From Fibrobacteria bacterium GUT77 (lineage in GTDB: Bacteria; Fibrobacterota; Chitinivibrionia; Chitinivibrionales; Chitinispirillaceae), in NCBI GenBank assembly GCA_001462255.1, contig LIUJ01000125.1, positions 1 through 8,778 on the forward strand: DNA of 8,778 nucleotides, read 5' to 3'. Position numbers and translations under genes: made by a program. Position 1 is the stretch's first letter, and each line of letters starts with the position of its first letter. This document shows positions 5,431 through 8,778 of the stretch, piece after piece. The notes below the pieces were generated by a model. It searched no databases. It was given only the letters and a program-made list of their open reading frames with translations, and was not told the origin of the DNA.

Positions 5431-6534
5431 GTGTGTAGACGCAAGGTGTTTCTTGTTACGATTGCTTTCGGTTGTCTTTTAGCGGTTGGTTGCGGGGACA
5501 AAAAGGGCAAGGAGGCCGCCAAGTCGGAGTCCGCCGGGGCTGCCGGAGGGGAGTCCGCCGCCGCCGTTGAGGAGGCTAAGCCGGCGGTGTGGGAGGGGGA
5601 TTATGAGTGCAAGGACGGCGACGCCGAGTGCCGCGACGACAAGGTCGGCGGTACCGGAGTCTACTTTAACGGAACGGTTTTCAACACGATAGTCAACACG
5701 AATGTCACCGTGAGGGGTACGCCTACAAAGAACGGGGAGAGCCTATTCTTGGCAAAGAAGGATACCAAGGCGCAGGTGCTCGGCATATACGCCGGGTGGG
5801 TGAACGTGTCCGTTAGGGATGTGGTGCCTAAAAGGGGTTGGGTTTACGGTCAGTACATAGATTATAAAGAGGGGGTGAATTTTGCCGGTTTAAAGGCCGT
5901 CGACATGAAAGTCGCCGATTTCCAGATTACCGCCAAGGACTCCGCGACCGCCGACTTGACGGTTACGTATGAGGCAAACGGCGCCGCGAAGACCGTGAAG
6001 ATAGTCGCGTTTAAGGAAAAGGGACAAAAATTCTTCACGTTTTTCTTCGACGCCTACACGGAGGGGGCGCACTACATCGTCCCGCCGGGTTTGTATACGT
6101 GGGATTTCGTCAAAAATCAGTTAAGAATAACGGTGCCTATGACGCGCGACCCGTATACGAACGACGAAGGGAACATGGCTATATGGAAAAAGGTCAAGTT
6201 TACCGACGACAAAAAATTCTTTTTTGTGGGCGACAGAGCCGAATCCGGCGCGGTTACCGTATATCGGGTGAGCGACAGGAAGCGGTTGTTTGACTGGAAC
6301 TTTAAGAAAGGGTGCGACAATGTTCTCACGCTCGGCCTCAAAAACAGCACGGTGACGTGCGCTTGCCCGACCGACGCCGAAATGGCTAAGAATTACACGG
6401 GTCTTGAGGAAATGGACGCCGAGATCGACGGTTTCACTGCCGACATAGGCGGCCCGGGGGAGTCGGTGTGCGAGGTGAATCTTGAGACCGGGGCAAGAAG
6501 GGTAACGGAGACGCGGTTGGTGACTTGTGAGTAA
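5431..6534 (+). CDS. exported lipoprotein with an SH3-like domain
   Basis: This 367-aa protein begins MCRRK, then a hydrophobic stretch (6-20) and LAVGC with the probable lipidated cysteine at C21. Ala rather than Leu at -3 makes the lipobox relaxed, as tolerated in spirochaetes. Gly at +2 would favour outer-membrane sorting in a Lol-type diderm. A low-complexity Ala/Glu/Lys/Ser linker follows (22-52). Residues about 88-146 (NTNVTVRGTP ... GWVNVS ... GWVYGQYIDY) resemble a bacterial SH3 domain, usually a ligand- or wall-binding module. A beta-rich C-terminal part (about 155-290) includes KKFFFVGDRAESGAVTVYRVSD, reminiscent of a single beta-propeller blade. Seven further cysteines (60, 67, 295, 310, 312, 347, 366) could form disulfides outside the cytoplasm. 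No enzyme motif was recognised. It has its own promoter candidate and a strong hairpin 10 bases after the stop, so it is probably monocistronic. Confidence 0.85.
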   Translation: MCRRKVFLVTIAFGCLLAVGCGDKKGKEAAKSESAGAAGGESAAAVEEAKPAVWEGDYECKDGDAECRDDKVGGTGVYFNGTVFNTIVNTNVTVRGTPTKNGESLFLAKKDTKAQVLGIYAGWVNVSVRDVVPKRGWVYGQYIDYKEGVNFAGLKAVDMKVADFQITAKDSATADLTVTYEANGAAKTVKIVAFKEKGQKFFTFFFDAYTEGAHYIVPPGLYTWDFVKNQLRITVPMTRDPYTNDEGNMAIWKKVKFTDDKKFFFVGDRAESGAVTVYRVSDRKRLFDWNFKKGCDNVLTLGLKNSTVTCACPTDAEMAKNYTGLEEMDAEIDGFTADIGGPGESVCEVNLETGARRVTETRLVTCE

Positions 6535-6543
6535 TATGTGTTT

Positions 6544-6575
6544 CGGTAGAGACGTAACGCGTTGCGTCTCTACCG
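6544..6575. repeat. 32-bp near-perfect palindrome (hairpin repeat, possible terminator)
   Basis: Arms CGGTAGAGACG (6544-6554) and CGTCTCTACCG (6565-6575) flank a self-complementary AACGCGTT (6556-6563). The only unpaired position is T6555/G6564, which would be a U-G wobble in RNA. It lies 10 bases after the lipoprotein stop and 22 bases before the U32 start. The transcript would form a very stable hairpin, but the following bases (TATTTACTG) are only a weak U-tract, so termination is possible and not assured. From memory, palindromes with GTAGAGACG/CGTCTCTAC arms are dispersed repeats in several unrelated bacteria, including cyanobacteria; this was not checked. Confidence 0.85.
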
Positions 6576-6597
6576 TATTTACTGTCAATGAGATAAC

Positions 6598-8712
6598 ATG
6601 ATTACCGCAAAAAATTTTCAAACGCGTGGCAATACCCCCGAACTGTTGGCCCCCGCCGGAAGCCGCGAATGCTTCTTCGCCGCGATAGACTCCGGCGCCG
6701 ACGCCGTCTATTTAGGCCTTGCCGATTTTAACGCACGATTAAGGGCTAAGAACTTTACAACGCGCGATTTATCTATTCTTGTCCCCTACGCTCATTCCCG
6801 CAACGTGAAAGTCTACGTTACGCTAAATACGCTGATAAAACAGAGCGAAATAGCTCCGGCGTTGAACGCGCTGTATCAGTTGGATCAGTTAGGCGTAGAC
6901 GCCGTTATCGCCGCCGATATAGGCCTGATGAGGTTGGCCAAAGATAACTTTCCGAACTTGCGGATACACGGTAGTACGCAGGCGGCCGCGCATAACGGAT
7001 ACGGAGTCGATTTTTTGAGTACGCTCGGCGTCAAGCGGGTCGTGCTTGCGAGGGAGTTGTCGTTGGAAGAGATTGAGGAGACGACAAAGAGATCGTCTAT
7101 AGAGACGGAGGTTTTTATCCACGGTGCGTTGTGCTATTCGATGTCGGGAATGTGCTTGGCGAGCAGTTTTATTGGAGGCGCGAGCGGGAATAGGGGGCGT
7201 TGTACGCAGGTTTGCAGGCGGCGGTTTAAAACGGACGGTATTAATACGGTGAACGGATATTTTTTCTCCCCGAACGACCTACAAGCCCTCCCGTTTATCG
7301 GCAAATTGATAAAAGCGGGCGTAGCCTGTTTCAAAATCGAGGGGCGGATGAAGGGGGCGGAGTATGTCAGTACGGTAGTCAAAGCGTATCGACAAGCGAT
7401 TGATAATCCCGATGATGTCGATATTGCGGAAAAGGCGCTATTGTTTGATTTCGGGCGTGCCAAAACGGCCTTTTTTATGAATGGAATGCGCGGTGAGGCG
7501 ATAGACCCGAATAGACCGTCGGGAACGGGAATTTTTTTAGGAACGGTTGTCGATGTTGACGGGGGAGCGTTTTGTATAAGCGTGATTGATAATATCGCTA
7601 ATATCGATGATTTGACAATAGAAAGAAACGACCGCCTACGCGTCCATCCACAAGACGGGTTTGAAGGTGTTTCGTGTAAAGTCGCGTGTTGTCAATCAAT
7701 AAACAATAACGGTAATTTGATAAAAATCACGCCGTCGCAGCCGTTAAAGTGCGCAATTGGCGACAGTGTTTTTTTAATCGGCAAAGGTAGCGTTAATACG
7801 GATATTAACATAGATATTGATACCGGTATCAATACCGCCGTAAACATAAAACCGACGTTCCCCCAAGCCAAAAGAATCGCCGACAGCCTAACGCCGCAAC
7901 TTGCCCCCGACAATACCGTCAATAAAAATTCGTCAACAAAGCCTATCCTATGGTTCAAAGCCGACACTCTGCGATGGCTCGATCTGATAACCGCCACCCC
8001 CTGCCAACGCCTAATCTTCGACGCCGACGTAGGCGAGATCGAAGCGTTAATCAACGCTCCCGATATTTTAAAGACTTGGCGCTCCCGCTTATCAATAGCC
8101 CTGCCGCCGTTTATCGAAGAGCCGAAATTGGCCTTATGGCGCGGCATTGTTGATAAATGTCTCTACGCCGGCCTACGTTCCTTCACAATATCGAACGTCG
8201 GACACTTCCCGTTGGTAAAAGGGGCGGATCGAATCGTCGCGGATTCATTATTATGGTGCCTAAACCGCTTCACCCGCGCCGAACTATTGAAACGCGGCAT
8301 CAACAATTTTGTCTTTTCGTGGGAAGACGAGTACCTAAACATCAGAGACAACGTCTACCCGCCCCCACAGTCGGGCGCGATACCCGCAGTAGCCCCGATC
8401 TACGGCAGACCGCCGCTCTTCATATCAAGAATGAATCCCGCCGTCAATTCCAACGACCCCGTCGCAGACCCCCACGGCGACACATTCTTCGTATCAACCA
8501 AAAACGCCCTATACTACACCCTACCGACAACCCCCGTATGCCTCTTCGCCAAACGCAAGAAACTGTCGGAGTGCGGCGTAAACGATTTTTTAATAGACGT
8601 ATCATTCCACGAACCGAGTTATGAATTAATAGATGAATTAATCAACGGGTATAAACAGTGTGTTAGGATAGGCGGCGGCACAATCTTTAACTTTAAAGCT
8701 GGGCTCAAATGA
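6598..8712 (+). CDS. U32-family protein, long form (probable RNA-hydroxylation iron-sulfur protein, RlhA-like)
   Basis: This is a 704-aa cytoplasmic protein. The N-terminal half (about 14-270) is a U32 domain: PELLAPAGS (14-22), the barrel segment with DAVYLG (35-40), EVFIHGALCYSMSGMC (171-186) and CFKIEGRMK (244-252). Cysteines 179, 186, 202 and 206 form CX6CX15CX3C, the spacing of the [4Fe-4S] cluster in characterised U32 members. Those members act with prephenate in hydroxylating RNA (RlhA on 23S rRNA, TrhP on tRNA wobble uridine) or in ubiquinone synthesis (UbiU/V). The length and two-part build are closest to RlhA (about 650 aa). Residues about 300-400 look like a small beta domain. Residues 399-417 are a low-complexity Asn/Asp/Ile linker, and about 450-704 form a second domain ending FNFKAGLK. 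The start has no clear Shine-Dalgarno. 'Peptidase U32' is the historical name; protease activity is not implied. The substrate is uncertain. Confidence 0.9.
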   Translation: MITAKNFQTRGNTPELLAPAGSRECFFAAIDSGADAVYLGLADFNARLRAKNFTTRDLSILVPYAHSRNVKVYVTLNTLIKQSEIAPALNALYQLDQLGVDAVIAADIGLMRLAKDNFPNLRIHGSTQAAAHNGYGVDFLSTLGVKRVVLARELSLEEIEETTKRSSIETEVFIHGALCYSMSGMCLASSFIGGASGNRGRCTQVCRRRFKTDGINTVNGYFFSPNDLQALPFIGKLIKAGVACFKIEGRMKGAEYVSTVVKAYRQAIDNPDDVDIAEKALLFDFGRAKTAFFMNGMRGEAIDPNRPSGTGIFLGTVVDVDGGAFCISVIDNIANIDDLTIERNDRLRVHPQDGFEGVSCKVACCQSINNNGNLIKITPSQPLKCAIGDSVFLIGKGSVNTDINIDIDTGINTAVNIKPTFPQAKRIADSLTPQLAPDNTVNKNSSTKPILWFKADTLRWLDLITATPCQRLIFDADVGEIEALINAPDILKTWRSRLSIALPPFIEEPKLALWRGIVDKCLYAGLRSFTISNVGHFPLVKGADRIVADSLLWCLNRFTRAELLKRGINNFVFSWEDEYLNIRDNVYPPPQSGAIPAVAPIYGRPPLFISRMNPAVNSNDPVADPHGDTFFVSTKNALYYTLPTTPVCLFAKRKKLSECGVNDFLIDVSFHEPSYELIDELINGYKQCVRIGGGTIFNFKAGLK
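7815..7834. repeat. 20-bp perfect palindrome inside the U32 coding region
   Basis: TATTGATACC is followed directly by its exact reverse complement GGTATCAATA, with no spacer. A second, smaller inverted repeat lies just upstream: GTTAAT (7792-7797) with ATTAAC (7804-7809). Both are in the AT-rich segment encoding the Asn/Asp/Ile linker at about residues 399-417. The palindrome may be a by-product of the repetitive codons or the remains of an inserted element. Confidence 0.75.
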
Positions 8713-8778
8713 ATATGTTTGCGATATCTTCTTGTCGCGAGAGACGGCGGGGACGGGTGACGCCGGACACGGCCAACC
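8709..8778 (+). CDS. start of a gene cut by the window edge, possibly queuine tRNA-ribosyltransferase
   Basis: An ATG at 8709 overlaps the U32 stop by 4 nt (ATGA), and the frame stays open for 23 codons to the edge of the window. A second in-frame ATG at 8715 is an alternative start. From that second start it reads MFAISSCRERRRGRVTPDTAN. The pattern of Phe, a short variable stretch, then R-x-R-R-G-R-V resembles the N-terminus of Tgt enzymes (for example FELDTTDGRARRGRL in E. coli, from memory). Tgt exchanges a wobble guanine for a queuosine precursor in tRNA, so a partnership with an RNA-modifying U32 protein would be sensible. The match is short and could be chance. Confidence 0.4.
   Translation, partial: MNMFAISSCRERRRGRVTPDTAN

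Noticed and set aside
6121..6621. 166-codon open frame on the - strand opposite the end of the lipoprotein gene
   Set aside because: It runs through the 32-bp palindrome and the lipoprotein coding region, matches no family, and is composed like a shadow frame.
8157..8624. 155-codon + strand frame inside the U32 gene
   Set aside because: It is Arg/Pro-rich, as expected for an out-of-frame reading of C-rich DNA, and the U32 frame continues to a normal C-terminus.

Overview
All genes in this window run rightward on the + strand. Six are complete and a seventh is cut by the right edge. GC content is moderate. The organism looks like a diderm (Gram-negative type) bacterium: there is a sigma-54 activator, an exported lipoprotein with a relaxed lipobox (Ala at -3), a long-form S-adenosylhomocysteine hydrolase and a long iron-sulfur U32 protein. 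The relaxed lipobox and the SH3-bearing lipoprotein would suit a spirochaete, and a deltaproteobacterial-type lineage is also possible. Nothing in the sequence settles the phylum.

Layout. (1) 86-1477: an NtrC-type sigma-54-dependent response regulator with its own candidate promoter. Its sensor kinase is not in the window. (2) 1658-2403: a two-gene HEPN/MNT toxin-antitoxin pair (HepT-MntA type) with a 4-nt overlap. Its leader carries a candidate promoter and an inverted repeat just before the ribosome-binding site. (3) 2570-5354: ahcY, followed 1 nt later by an unusual double-length ThyX-like protein. These two are probably co-transcribed and join the methyl cycle to thymidylate/folate chemistry. 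(4) 5431-6534: a secreted lipoprotein with an SH3-like domain, with its own promoter, followed by a 32-bp near-perfect palindrome. (5) 6598-8712: a long U32-family protein with the CX6CX15CX3C cysteine pattern of RNA-hydroxylating members (RlhA/TrhP type). It overlaps by 4 nt a truncated gene whose first residues resemble queuine tRNA-ribosyltransferase.

The most striking observation is the ThyX-like protein. It appears to be a tandem duplication in which the first half keeps the E-x-S-x-R-Y part of the ThyX signature and the second half keeps R-H-R, so the two halves look complementary. A run of nine A forms an in-frame A AAA AAC slippery heptamer at the junction of the halves, and a -1 slip there would release the first half alone. 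Other items for follow-up are the 32-bp hairpin repeat, a 20-bp perfect palindrome inside the U32 linker, and a strong reversal of G/C strand skew within the U32 gene.

No tRNA, rRNA, CRISPR array, transposase or recognised riboswitch was seen. No non-coding gap exceeds about 180 bases.
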